Shown one piece after another: positions 1-7,973 of a DNA stretch of 28,319 nt; the first letter of the stretch is position 1; each line of letters starts with the position of its first letter. The notes beneath the pieces are model-generated. The model was not told the origin of the DNA. It worked only from the letters and a program-made list of their open reading frames with translations, and did not search any database. Made by a program: the position numbers and the translations under genes. The stretch lies in NCBI RefSeq assembly GCF_000454545.1, contig NZ_CM002139.1:3125151-3153469 (forward strand), read 5' to 3'. This DNA comes from Xanthomonas cassavae CFBP 4642 (lineage in GTDB: Bacteria > Pseudomonadota > Gammaproteobacteria > Xanthomonadales > Xanthomonadaceae).

Positions 1-42
1 CACGGCGATGATCTGGCTGTCGGTAAAGCGGGACTTCTTCAT
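1..42 (-). CDS. IS3-family transposase orfA, partial
   Basis: Fourteen codons are visible from the ATG at 42, reading [14 protein letters not shown], and the frame runs off the left edge. OrfA of IS3 elements binds the terminal inverted repeats and is joined to OrfB by programmed frameshifting. The strong ribosome binding site (GAGGAGG) about six bases upstream supports this start. Family assignment rests on recognition of this short N-terminus only. Confidence 0.7.
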   Translation of the reverse strand, partial: MKKSRFTDSQIIAV

Positions 43-106
43 GGAACCTCCTCGGGAAAGGGTACGAGAAAATTCCACTTCTGGCGTCTGCTAATGGGCG
101 GGGGGA
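1..106 (-). mobile_element. IS3-family insertion sequence, 5' end only
   Basis: The minus strand carries the first 14 codons of an orfA that begins [14 protein letters not shown], starting at 42. A strong AGGAGG ribosome binding site lies just upstream. This N-terminus is typical of orfA of IS3-family elements of the IS407 type common in Xanthomonas, which encodes the helix-turn-helix half of the transposase. Only the 5' end is present; the element leaves the window on the left. The exact outer boundary is not certain. I place it near the C/G run at 101-106, because similarity to virB4 starts at 112. No target-site duplication could be assigned because the other end is not visible. Confidence 0.7.
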
Positions 107-111
107 TTACC

Positions 112-306
112 CTTGCCCTGGGCGAAATTGTGCAGCGGCGACAAACCGAGGAAGTTGAGCGAGCTCAGGTTGGCGATGCGCGTGCGGAAGCGCCAGTTGC
201 CCGGCAGCTGTGCATAGAACGACGACGCAATCGCCAGGTCTTCCTTGGCCGAGACGAAACCAGCGTTGGACAGTTCCGCGCGGGTGGTGGCGATCTGCCT
301 GGCCAG
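112..306 (-). pseudogene. orphan virB4 fragment (65 codons)
   Basis: This 195-bp piece matches positions 6368-6562 inside the full virB4 of the same window. It starts and stops abruptly, with no start or stop of its own. I count 8 base differences, and the 65 encoded residues (LARQIATTRAEL to NFAQGK) are identical in both copies, so every difference is synonymous. The fragment is wedged between the IS3-family end and the terminator of the effector gene. It is a rearrangement scar and makes no functional ATPase. Because the copies differ by about 4 percent at silent sites only, it probably derives from another intact virB4 allele and not from a fresh local duplication. Confidence 0.85.
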
Positions 307-331
307 CTGTGGTTGTGGCGCACGTGCACGC

Positions 332-363
332 AAAAAAATGGCCCCGGTCAGTGCCGGGGCCAT
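332..363 (-). terminator. rho-independent terminator of the T4SS/effector transcript
   Basis: A perfect 10-bp stem (ATGGCCCCGG at 338-347 with CCGGGGCCAT at 354-363) has a 6-base loop. On the minus strand it is followed by seven T residues (A332-A338 on the plus strand). It begins 20 bases after the effector stop codon and is correctly oriented to end the leftward T4SS transcription unit. Confidence 0.9.
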
Positions 364-383
364 CCATCGAACGTTATTTGCCT

Positions 384-1742
384 TTACAGGCTGGGGCCGC
401 TGCGCGTCTCGGCGTGTTGCTGCGCCTGGTGCGCATTTTGTTGGACTTGACGCTGGCTTTCTTCGGCCGCTTGGCGGCTGCTGTGTTCCAACGGCTGGTT
501 CTGCGCCTGATTACGATCCACGAACACACGCTGCATCGCCGGGTCGGTCATCTCACCCTGTACCGCGAAGAAGCCGTCGCCGCTCTTGTTCGGTACCACA
601 TTGTCGATACGCTGCAGACCACTCACCTTGGCCTCGAACACGATCTGCCCGGCCGCCTGCTCCAGCTCCTTGCGGTTGGAAAATCCACCGCGCTCGCCCA
701 AGGCCTCCAGCTTGCCTACCGTACCGACGAACATGCCATTGTCGGGGTGGCGAGTATCGGAAAGCAACGGAGCAGATGTGGCAGGTGAAGGAACACCCTG
801 GGCATTGCTCTGCTCGGCATGTTTGGTCGCCTGCTGCGACAATGCTTTCGCGAGTGCCGCCTGCGTTTGCTGCCCCACCACGCCATCGACTTGCAGGCCA
901 TGTGCGCGCTGGAATTGCTCCACCGCAAACTTGGTAATGCCGCCGAAATCGCCATCGGCCTGCAGCGGCTTGCCATCGCGGCCGACGGCGCCGAGCTGGG
1001 CCAGTTGGCTTTGCAACTGCTTCACGGATTCACCGCTTTCTTTCTCGCGGAGAATCGAAGCCGAGTGATCAGCTGTGATGCCACCTGCACGCGTTCCATG
1101 GGCGCGGCCGGGCTGCATATATTGGTCTAAACCATCACGATTACGCGTGATATCGTGCATGTAGTCATAGTTACTGGTGCCGTTGCTGTCGCTGAATTCG
1201 CGTCCACCACTGATGGCAGCGCGGGCGCCACCGTAACCGGAAATATGGCGAGCCTTCAGAAATCCGGCGACTTTGGCTGGGCTGTCATCACTCTCCAATA
1301 TTCCTTCACGGACAGCTTGGCGATACGACTTATCGCTATTTATCTTGAACGCGCCATCCTGGAGCTCGGCAGAAGCTTTGTATTTGTCAAGACTCAGTCC
1401 ATTTTTCCAGTTTGAAGAGTCTTCCAGAAAGCGCGTCATTCCACCACTGGTGGCCCACTTCCATTCAGCACCCCGCACCTTCTCTGGATCGTAACCAGAG
1501 TCCCGCATCGCGGCGTTGAGCTTTGCACTGTCCACATATCCTGCATCGGCGAGCCAACCAGCTCCGGCTTGATAGCGACCCACGTATCCCTGTCTATTGG
1601 TGATCGAGAGGTCGCCGCCATTGCTCTCGGTCATGACAGTTGACGCAATCAATCGACGCGTCGCTGCGTCGTCCAGCCCTGCGATATTCCCTTGGCTATA
1701 AGCCTGAGCGGTGGCCGCCGCTTTTTCTCGTCTATCAGCCAT
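384..1742 (-). CDS. X-T4SS antibacterial effector: peptidoglycan hydrolase with XVIPCD
   Basis: This 452-residue protein is probably a toxin injected into neighbouring Gram-negative cells to degrade their peptidoglycan. Residues about 10-200 look like a lysozyme-like glycoside hydrolase, with candidate catalytic Glu39 in the motif TVMTESNGG. Residues about 239-301 form a PG_binding_1 domain (VKQLQSQLAQLG, DGDFGGITKFAVEQFQ, QVDGVVGQQT). Residues about 326-422 fit the XVIPCD secretion signal that VirD4 recognises, with the hallmarks GLQRIDNVV and FFAVQG, then DPAMQRVFVD. A Gln-rich tail follows. There is no N-terminal signal peptide, as expected for T4SS cargo. Domain order and position match the X. 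citri effector XAC2609. A GAGGA site precedes the ATG. It lies 68 bases downstream of the lipoprotein gene, its probable immunity partner. Confidence 0.88.
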   Translation of the reverse strand: MADRREKAAATAQAYSQGNIAGLDDAATRRLIASTVMTESNGGDLSITNRQGYVGRYQAGAGWLADAGYVDSAKLNAAMRDSGYDPEKVRGAEWKWATSGGMTRFLEDSSNWKNGLSLDKYKASAELQDGAFKINSDKSYRQAVREGILESDDSPAKVAGFLKARHISGYGGARAAISGGREFSDSNGTSNYDYMHDITRNRDGLDQYMQPGRAHGTRAGGITADHSASILREKESGESVKQLQSQLAQLGAVGRDGKPLQADGDFGGITKFAVEQFQRAHGLQVDGVVGQQTQAALAKALSQQATKHAEQSNAQGVPSPATSAPLLSDTRHPDNGMFVGTVGKLEALGERGGFSNRKELEQAAGQIVFEAKVSGLQRIDNVVPNKSGDGFFAVQGEMTDPAMQRVFVDRNQAQNQPLEHSSRQAAEESQRQVQQNAHQAQQHAETRSGPSL

Positions 1743-1810
1743 GATGCATGTCCTCTGGATATGACGGTTGGGTAAAGCACCACCCTCTAGTGGCGCCGGA
1801 TGTTGCGCAT

Positions 1811-2569
1811 TTAGAACACCTTACATTGCAACTCTTTTATTCTCTTATCGGGCTTTGCCTTGGTAAAAAGAAAAGTTGTGTAGCCAGGTCCACGTGAGCC
1901 CTCGCCGTCGTCAACGTACGCCTCCAGGAACAGATGACGGCCCTCGAGCTCTACCACGTAAAACTTCGTCTGAGTGTTGGGACCATCCCCCATGTCTTGA
2001 GCACAGTCTCCAGCAAAGAGACGTACCGAGGCTGTATCAGGGAGCTGACGTTTCACTACATCAGCATATTCGGAGCTGACATAAAACTTCTTTACCGCAA
2101 TCGAGTGCACATTCTGCGCATCCCCTGTGAGTGTAAGGCCTGACTCACCTTCATTGACCTTCTTCACTCCCGCATCAGCCCCTTGATTCCCGTCAGGTAC
2201 GTCAACCATGCCAAAGCCATCGAGAACAAGTGTTCCGCTACGGGACTTTGAGTTTTCGGGATCACTGCTGTCAGGATTGGGCTGCGGAGAAGACTCCCGC
2301 CACTGCACGCCTGGAGTGCTGTCGAAGCTCGACCAAGAAGCGCCATCGTTGACAACAAGTAGAGAGACGACTTGATAAAGCGATGTCACTCGGGCCACTC
2401 CTTCCGAATTTTTAGGCTGAGGCGACGATTCAGAGCTGTCTTTTCGCATATCTCTGCGTTCTTCCTTGATGGCTTCATTCTTTTTCGCGGAAGCAGCGTC
2501 TTGCCGGCAAGCGCCTAGCATCAAGAACCCCAAAGCCAAAAAAAATACCCATATATTCTTCGGCAACAT
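1811..2569 (-). CDS. lipoprotein, probable X-Tfi immunity protein
   Basis: The protein has 252 residues from the chosen ATG at 2569, which has GGGA about 8 bases upstream; an ATG four codons earlier (2581) lacks a ribosome site. Its N-terminus is a lipoprotein signal, with a hydrophobic stretch ending in the lipobox MLGAC. A low-complexity charged and Ser-rich linker follows, then a soluble C-terminal domain with the segments LVLDGFGMVDVPDG and FYVVELEGRHLFLEAYVDDG. X-T4SS effectors are paired with periplasmic lipoprotein inhibitors that protect against self and sibling attack, normally encoded directly upstream, as here (compare XAC2610 with XAC2609). The fold and inhibitory contacts cannot be read from sequence. 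Base composition is clearly more AT-rich than the virB genes, suggesting later acquisition or fast diversification. Confidence 0.7.
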   Translation of the reverse strand: MLPKNIWVFFLALGFLMLGACRQDAASAKKNEAIKEERRDMRKDSSESSPQPKNSEGVARVTSLYQVVSLLVVNDGASWSSFDSTPGVQWRESSPQPNPDSSDPENSKSRSGTLVLDGFGMVDVPDGNQGADAGVKKVNEGESGLTLTGDAQNVHSIAVKKFYVSSEYADVVKRQLPDTASVRLFAGDCAQDMGDGPNTQTKFYVVELEGRHLFLEAYVDDGEGSRGPGYTTFLFTKAKPDKRIKELQCKVF

Positions 2570-2609
2570 GAAAAATCCCATTTATAAAAAACATACGTGC
2601 CACACTAAA

Positions 2610-3104
2610 TCAATATCTTCTAAAAATGGGATCAGTACAATCTGAATACATTACCTTACAAGAACCGGTTTCACCCATTTCGCAGTTCTTCTTTGCTAAC
2701 TGGACCGCCACCTCCTTACTCTCGGCCGCTTGAAAATAAGTATCAGAATGAGAGGTTGCGAACGCAGCACACTGATTCCTATAAACCAAGTGGACTTTGC
2801 AGTCAGATGCACCGCCCAATGCACACTGATTTATGGCAGATTTTCTAGCATCGCCCTCAGTGAGCTTAGCAATTGACGTTCCAGCTTCACCTGTCGATTG
2901 AGACGTAGCAATGGCCCCCCATGTCTTAATCCATTCCCCTGTCGGCCTAGGAGGAGGCATCGGCATATCTCCCCTAGACGTACCGGAATCAGGCCCGCAC
3001 TGCGGACTTCCAGGAGCGACCCCAACAGGGCAGGCCGTTTGAGCGAAAGCGGGACTCGCCGCCATTAGTGAAAAAAACAAAGAAACTGTATAGATCGCTT
3101 TCAT
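2610..3104 (-). CDS. DUF4189-type secreted protein in the T4SS operon
   Basis: The 164-residue product begins with a clear Sec signal peptide ending at the AFA site (residues 20-22). A Pro-rich linker (MPMPPPRPTGEW) follows. The C-terminal domain has the pattern of DUF4189: WGAIATSQ near the start, a helix rich in small residues, then Cys-containing repeats such as NQCALGGASDCKV, YRNQCAAFA and KKNCEMGETGSCKV. The paired cysteines suggest disulfides in the periplasm. An AAGGAG site lies in front of the ATG, and virB6 ends only 24 bases upstream, so it is co-transcribed with the machine. A gene of this type occurs at the same place in the X. citri locus. Its role is unknown; it could be a second immunity factor or an envelope accessory. 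Confidence 0.75.
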   Translation of the reverse strand: MKAIYTVSLFFSLMAASPAFAQTACPVGVAPGSPQCGPDSGTSRGDMPMPPPRPTGEWIKTWGAIATSQSTGEAGTSIAKLTEGDARKSAINQCALGGASDCKVHLVYRNQCAAFATSHSDTYFQAAESKEVAVQLAKKNCEMGETGSCKVMYSDCTDPIFRRY

Positions 3105-3128
3105 AGGCTCACTCCTTTGCGTTCACAA

Positions 3129-4202
3129 TCATCGCTGCGCGAGACCTCGGTTTCCGGATTCTTGGGGCGTGGAAGACTCAGAGCGCCCCCCTACATCCGA
3201 ACGAACTATGTTGTCAGTCCCTCCCCTTGCGTGAGTGTCAGAGCGGCCAGCATCCCTAGCCGGCGCCCCAGGTTCATAAGGCCGCCCAGCTCCCGGCGAC
3301 TGACCTGCCCGATCCAGCTGCCCAAGCGCCGAGTACGCCGTGAACTGGCCCAGCGTGCCCTGGAAGAAGGCGGCAGCCATGGGTGGTGCGGTGATGATCA
3401 ATGTCGTTAACACCAGTCCCAATCCTCCCTGCTGCAAAGCCATGCTGCTGATGCCTTCGCCTGTGAAGCCGTTCATCGCCCACTTCGCCACGAAGGCAGC
3501 GCCCACTGCGCCAACCACCTTGGTCGCCAAACCCACCGTGAAGGTCAAAACGGACAGCGAAAACACGGTGCCTAATCCGTATAGCAGCCATTTGCTGAAC
3601 AACGACTTCGTCGCTTGGAATAGCAGACACAGGATGAACAGTGGCCCAAAGCCCACCACCAGCGCCATCGCCAGTTTGTTCAGCAGCAGCATGGAGCCTG
3701 CGACTACACCTGGCCCTGCCATGCCGATGCCGGTGAACCAACGGGCCCTGTCTTTTTCATCCTTGCTTTCTTCGTCGCCGCCCGTCTTGATCTGATCCAA
3801 CGCCGACATCGCCACCTGCATCAGCATCAGATTCTTGTCGATCGCCTTGTAGGGGCTATCCGAGTCCCCTGTGACGGTCTTGGTGATCGCCGAGCTGATC
3901 CCATCGGTCAGCGTCCAATACAAACGCGGCGAGCCTTGGGCCATGCTGGTCGCCAGCCCGATGATCAGCGCTGCACGCAGCGCCGTGACCACCAGGCCCA
4001 TCGCCGCTTCGCGCGACTGGCCGGTCACGATGCGATAGCCCTGGATGAAGATCCACAGCGTCAACACTGTCAATGACACCATCCCCACCCAGGCCGTCGT
4101 TCGCTGCAACAACTCCCACTGAAAGATCGCAATCTCATCACGCAGGTAGTCATTAATCAGACGAAAAAATTCGTAGTTGGCGATGTTCGTCAAAAAATCC
4201 AT
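3129..4202 (-). CDS. virB6: VirB6, inner membrane channel component
   Basis: This 357-residue polytopic protein has hydrophobic segments near residues 36-56, 68-88, 160-200, 205-232 and 255-275. A hydrophilic tail rich in Gly, Arg and Ser runs from about 295 to the end. This matches the VirB6/TrbL family, which sits in the inner membrane at the base of the T4SS and helps pass substrate from the ATPases into the channel. It follows the VirB5-like gene and precedes the DUF4189 gene, as in other X-T4SS loci. The ATG start gives MDFLTNIANYEFF. No lesion is seen. Assignment rests on topology, length and position, since VirB6 has few invariant residues. Confidence 0.88.
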   Translation of the reverse strand: MDFLTNIANYEFFRLINDYLRDEIAIFQWELLQRTTAWVGMVSLTVLTLWIFIQGYRIVTGQSREAAMGLVVTALRAALIIGLATSMAQGSPRLYWTLTDGISSAITKTVTGDSDSPYKAIDKNLMLMQVAMSALDQIKTGGDEESKDEKDRARWFTGIGMAGPGVVAGSMLLLNKLAMALVVGFGPLFILCLLFQATKSLFSKWLLYGLGTVFSLSVLTFTVGLATKVVGAVGAAFVAKWAMNGFTGEGISSMALQQGGLGLVLTTLIITAPPMAAAFFQGTLGQFTAYSALGQLDRAGQSPGAGRPYEPGAPARDAGRSDTHARGGTDNIVRSDVGGRSESSTPQESGNRGLAQR

Positions 4203-4290
4203 ATGTCACCACATCCACTGGACGGCTGCGCCGTGGGGCAGTCGCTGCCCCGGGGTTGAGTATGTTGCCTAAACAGGTCATCCAGCTCCA

Positions 4291-5037
4291 TCAGTCTTTG
4301 TCAATCTCCAGTCTTTCCATGCCGGCCGGCTTGTCCGACTTGATGGCCTCGAACGCGCCCTTCATCACTGCACCTGCCACAATCGTCTTACCCAGGCTCA
4401 ACACATCGTCCGGCACCCAGTCCGGCACCCAACTCCAACGGTTGCTCTTGGGCGGCTCCTTGCCGGCCATTGCCGCCTTGGCGGCTGCCGTCTGCTGCCC
4501 CGTCAGGTAGGAAATGCGCTTGTCGTAAGCGAACATTGCCGATTCCATCTGCTGGCGGTCGATATCCATCATCGCCTTCAGCGCCAACAGCTTGTTGGTA
4601 TTGCTCTCCAACTCGCCAATCTTCTGGTCGCCGATCTTCTTGCGCTCGTCCTCGATCGTGCGTAAACGTTCAAGACGCTTGGTGGTGATCTCATACATGG
4701 CGACCATGTAGTTGTACTGCGAATTGAGCGTGCGTTGAATCAATTCGCATGATTCCTTCTGCGAATCGGACACAGGCGTTCCCTTCGTTGAAGCAGCACA
4801 CGCTGCCACACCTTGGTCATCGGGAATCTTCTCGATCTTTTCCTTGGGCTTCTCGACTTCCTTGCCGCTGGATTCCTTGCCATCGCCATTCTTGATGGTC
4901 TGGTTCTTGCGGATCTGCTCGACTTTCTCGTTGAGATCCTTGTCCACCACCTCCCACTGCGCACTGGCCGCTCCCGCCATGCTGAGCAGCACCAGTCCCA
5001 TCAAGACTCGGGAAAAATGTCTGAACGTGGTTGTCAT
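4291..5037 (-). CDS. virB5: VirB5-like secreted pilus-associated protein
   Basis: The protein has 248 residues from the ATG at 5037, with an AGGAGG site upstream; a longer reading to 5172 would lie inside virB4 and spoil the signal peptide. Residues 1-26 are a signal peptide ending ASAQ. The mature part is helical and charged, with a Lys/Glu-rich stretch (EKVEQIRKNQ, GKEVEKPKEKIEKIP), one close cysteine pair (Cys at AACAAS and SCELIQ), and long coiled-coil-like helices. A Trp-rich patch (NRWSWVPDWVPDD) lies near the C-terminus. Position between virB4 and virB6 is that of VirB5, the minor pilin placed at the pilus tip in other T4SSs. Sequence similarity to classical VirB5 is weak, so position carries most of the weight. 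Confidence 0.72.
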   Translation of the reverse strand: MTTTFRHFSRVLMGLVLLSMAGAASAQWEVVDKDLNEKVEQIRKNQTIKNGDGKESSGKEVEKPKEKIEKIPDDQGVAACAASTKGTPVSDSQKESCELIQRTLNSQYNYMVAMYEITTKRLERLRTIEDERKKIGDQKIGELESNTNKLLALKAMMDIDRQQMESAMFAYDKRISYLTGQQTAAAKAAMAGKEPPKSNRWSWVPDWVPDDVLSLGKTIVAGAVMKGAFEAIKSDKPAGMERLEIDKD

Positions 5038-5107
5038 GGTGTTCTTTGCCTCCTGTGACACAGATGAAGTTGGTGCGGGATGAAACGATTGCGGATGAGT
5101 GGATTGA

Positions 5108-7561
5108 CTACGCATCTTCGACCTCCTTGTCCTTGACCGATTTGCGCTTGCCCGAGCCCTTGCGGTTGGCATAAAAATCGGTCAACCACTGTTCGGGCGT
5201 CAGCTGGTCGACGGTGACGCCCAGCTTGCTGGCCTTGCCGGCCAGGATCTGGTGCATGATCTCGATGTTGTCGGTCGAAGACGAAATCACCGACAACGCA
5301 TCGTCCATGCCGCGCAGATTGAGTTGACACACTGCCGAGGCGTGGCCCTGCTTGACCAGGAAGCAGCGTGAGCGCTCGTCCAGCGACACCACTACCTGGT
5401 ACTCGGCATCGGTGAGCTTGAGCCCGTCGATATAGTCGTCGCGGCTGGCATTGGGGTTGGGCAGCAACACCATCGTGGCGGTCTGTTCGATCAAGGCCGC
5501 AGCGATGTCGCTGGCCAGCGCGTCTTCCGGGCTCTGGGTGGCGAAGATGCCCAGACCGTTCTGCTTACGGATGGTCTTCTGCTTGTTCTTGGCGAATTCC
5601 TTCAAGCCGCCCTTGCCGTCCAGGATCTTCCAGAACTCGTCCATCACGTAGATCAGCGGCCGGCCGTCGATCAAGGCCTCCAGGCGGTGCAGCAGGTAGT
5701 TGATCACCGGCACGCGCACTTCGGCGTTGTCGATCACATCCGTGTAGTCGAAGCCGATGATCGACGCGCGCGTCAGGTCGATGGTGTCGACCGGGTTGTC
5801 GAACACCCAGCCCAGCGAATTACCCGCCGTCCAGCGGCGCAGGCGCGCGTACAGGCCGTCGTCGCCCATGTTGGGCAGGCTCTTGCGGAAGTTGCTCATG
5901 CTGCGCAGGTGCATCGGCGTGTCCAGCATGCCCTCCACCGCACGGTAGATGTCTTCCTCCTCGCGCGCGCTGTACTCGGCCTTGCCGCCCAGCACCTTGA
6001 TCAATTCGGCCAGGAACTGCGTGTTGGCTTCATTGCGCTCGCACTGGAACGGGTTGAAGCCGGTCGGCACTCCGTTTTCCAGCGCAAGATAATTGCCGCC
6101 GCAGGCGCGCACGAAAATTTCCGCGCCGCGGTCCTTGTCGAAGAAGAAGATGGTCGGGATCGGATCGAACTTCTGCACCTGGCTCAGCAGGAAGTTGATC
6201 AGCGCCGTCTTGCCCGTACCGGACTTACCGATCACCATGGTATTGCCGATCGCCTTCTCACCCAGCGAATTCTCGGCCGGATGCGTGGCGTGGAAATTGA
6301 AGTAGTACGGCTGGCCGTTGGTGGTCTGCAGCGTGGTGACGCAATCACCCCACGGATTGTTGTGCTGCTTGCCCTGGGCGAAATTATGCAGCGGCGACAA
6401 CCCGAGGAAGTTGAGCGAGCTGAGGTTGGCGATGCGCGTGCGGAAGCGCCAGTTGCCCGGCAGCTGTGCATAGAACGACGAGGCAATCGCCAGATCTTCC
6501 TTGGCCGAGACGAAACCAGCATTGGACAGTTCCGCACGGGTAGTGGCGATCTGCCTGGCCAGCGTCTCCTGGCTATCGGCATACACCGCCAGGGTGAAGT
6601 GGTATTCGCCCAGCACAAAGTTGCCGGAGGCCACGTCATCCATCGCCAGGTCCAGATCGCGGATCTGGCTCGACGATTTGTCGCCCGACGAGATCATCAT
6701 GCCCTTGGTCCGTTCCAGCACCTTCAGCGCATCGTGACGACCGACCGGGCTGAAGGAGTGGGTGATGACGTACTCGAAATCCAGATACTTCAGGCCATTG
6801 AGAATGCCGGGATAGGTCCCGTCGGCATACTCCTTGACGTTGAGGATCGCACCGAAGTGATTGATGCCGTCCGGCGTACGGATGACGAAATCGCCCGTCT
6901 TGTTGGCAAACATGTGCTTGCTGACGGGCAGATACGCGGGTACCGGCGCCTGCAGCACCGGAACAGGTTCATCGATGCGGTTGAGCAGGTAGCCGAGAAA
7001 CTCCAGGGTTTCGGAAAACACAACGCCGTTCTTGGCTTCGTACATGCCCAGGCGATACGGCGAATAATCCTTGAGGACCGCCTCCACATTGGTGGCCAAT
7101 TCGACGACCTTGGCCACGGCCTGTTCTTCTTCGGCACGGATCTTGTCGGGGTCGGCAGACTTCTCGACCAGGCGACGCCCGGTCACCACCGGCCGGTAGA
7201 TCATGCTGAAGTACAACTCGTTCTGCATGATCTTCTGCGAGGACAATGTAGCGTAGTACTCGTCGGATAACGTCTGGTTGAAGGATTGCCTGAAACGTCC
7301 GCCAGTGCCGATCTTGCGCCGACGACGCACATCGTGGACCCAGAACGCCACATTGGCGAAGTCCGGCGCGCGCAGTGTCTGCAACAGGCGATTGAACGTG
7401 TTGTGCCGCTGCTCCAGCTCGAACTCGTCGCGCCCTACGAACGGCAAGCCAGCCAGATGCCAGATCAGCAGGTAGTCGCCAGCGGTCGTCTTGACGACCG
7501 ACGGCGCAACATGTGACGAGACGGAAACGAATGCGCTGATCGGACTGTCTGGGCTGAACAT
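5108..7561 (-). CDS. virB4: VirB4, T4SS ATPase
   Basis: At 817 residues this is the usual size of VirB4/CagE ATPases, which assemble as inner membrane hexamers, power pilus biogenesis and move substrates. The Walker A motif GKSGTGKTALI lies near residue 442 and the Walker B LIYVMDEFWKI near 640. The N-terminal half (to about residue 400) is the CagE/VirB4 N domain. The C-terminal domain includes the motif FATQSPEDAL. The ATG start (MFSPDSPISAF) follows a 100-base gap after virB3 that holds a strong hairpin. A 65-codon stretch (6368-6562) is repeated as an orphan fragment at 112-306. The reading frame is intact and appears functional. Confidence 0.95.
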   Translation of the reverse strand: MFSPDSPISAFVSVSSHVAPSVVKTTAGDYLLIWHLAGLPFVGRDEFELEQRHNTFNRLLQTLRAPDFANVAFWVHDVRRRRKIGTGGRFRQSFNQTLSDEYYATLSSQKIMQNELYFSMIYRPVVTGRRLVEKSADPDKIRAEEEQAVAKVVELATNVEAVLKDYSPYRLGMYEAKNGVVFSETLEFLGYLLNRIDEPVPVLQAPVPAYLPVSKHMFANKTGDFVIRTPDGINHFGAILNVKEYADGTYPGILNGLKYLDFEYVITHSFSPVGRHDALKVLERTKGMMISSGDKSSSQIRDLDLAMDDVASGNFVLGEYHFTLAVYADSQETLARQIATTRAELSNAGFVSAKEDLAIASSFYAQLPGNWRFRTRIANLSSLNFLGLSPLHNFAQGKQHNNPWGDCVTTLQTTNGQPYYFNFHATHPAENSLGEKAIGNTMVIGKSGTGKTALINFLLSQVQKFDPIPTIFFFDKDRGAEIFVRACGGNYLALENGVPTGFNPFQCERNEANTQFLAELIKVLGGKAEYSAREEEDIYRAVEGMLDTPMHLRSMSNFRKSLPNMGDDGLYARLRRWTAGNSLGWVFDNPVDTIDLTRASIIGFDYTDVIDNAEVRVPVINYLLHRLEALIDGRPLIYVMDEFWKILDGKGGLKEFAKNKQKTIRKQNGLGIFATQSPEDALASDIAAALIEQTATMVLLPNPNASRDDYIDGLKLTDAEYQVVVSLDERSRCFLVKQGHASAVCQLNLRGMDDALSVISSSTDNIEIMHQILAGKASKLGVTVDQLTPEQWLTDFYANRKGSGKRKSVKDKEVEDA

Positions 7562-7610
7562 GGTCTTACCAAGTTAAGAAAGAAGCATCACACCAAGGGC
7601 CATCGAAAAC

Positions 7611-7645
7611 ACCAACCCCACGCGGATTTCGCGCGCGGGGTTGGT
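7611..7645 (-). promoter_or_regulatory. strong hairpin between virB3 and virB4
   Basis: ACCAACCCC (7611-7619) pairs with GGGGTTGGT (7637-7645), and CGCG (7621-7624) pairs with CGCG (7632-7635). The result is a stem of about 13 pairs with one mismatch and a 7-base loop. On the minus strand it lies just after the virB3 stop and is followed by GTTTTC. It could act as a leaky terminator or as an mRNA-stabilising structure that sets the ratio of VirB1-3 to the downstream proteins. Confidence 0.55.
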
Positions 7646-7661
7646 TGAACTGCTCACATGC

Positions 7662-7973
7662 TCATCGCGATTTACCCGGGGGACTCTTGCGATATTCGTT
7701 GGGGCTGAATACCCACATTCCAGAATAACGCTGGAGGTTTCGAGCGCGCATACGGAACAGCCACCGCAGCCCAAGCAACCTGAAAATCATCTCGTCACGC
7801 TTGGCCATCTGTTGCATGGCAAAGATGATGACGGGGATGGTGAACAGGTACCAGAGATTGATGTACATCCCCAACAGCAGGCCACCGCCGGCACCGATGA
7901 AGAAGGGGATGTAAGGGACCCCCAGAAACATCGCCGGGCGGGTGCAGCCGCGGAAGAGAACGTCTTTATGCAT
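7662..7973 (-). CDS. virB3: VirB3, inner membrane subunit
   Basis: The 103-residue protein starts MHKDVLFRGCTRPAMF, the standard opening of VirB3 proteins, which carry an RP or similar pair before the first helix. Two adjacent hydrophobic segments cover about residues 15-55 (GVPYIPFFIGAGGGLLLGMY and LWYLFTIPVIIFAM). A charged C-terminal part follows (QQMAKRDEMIFRLLGLR). VirB3 sits in the inner membrane next to VirB4 and is often fused to it in other systems. The start overlaps the last bases of virB2 by 8, so the two are translationally coupled. No anomalies are seen. Confidence 0.92.
   Translation of the reverse strand: MHKDVLFRGCTRPAMFLGVPYIPFFIGAGGGLLLGMYINLWYLFTIPVIIFAMQQMAKRDEMIFRLLGLRWLFRMRARNLQRYSGMWVFSPNEYRKSPPGKSR

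Noticed and set aside
5687..7270. A 527-codon open frame on the plus strand opposite virB4
   Set aside because: It is an antisense frame of virB4 with no ribosome site or recognisable domain.
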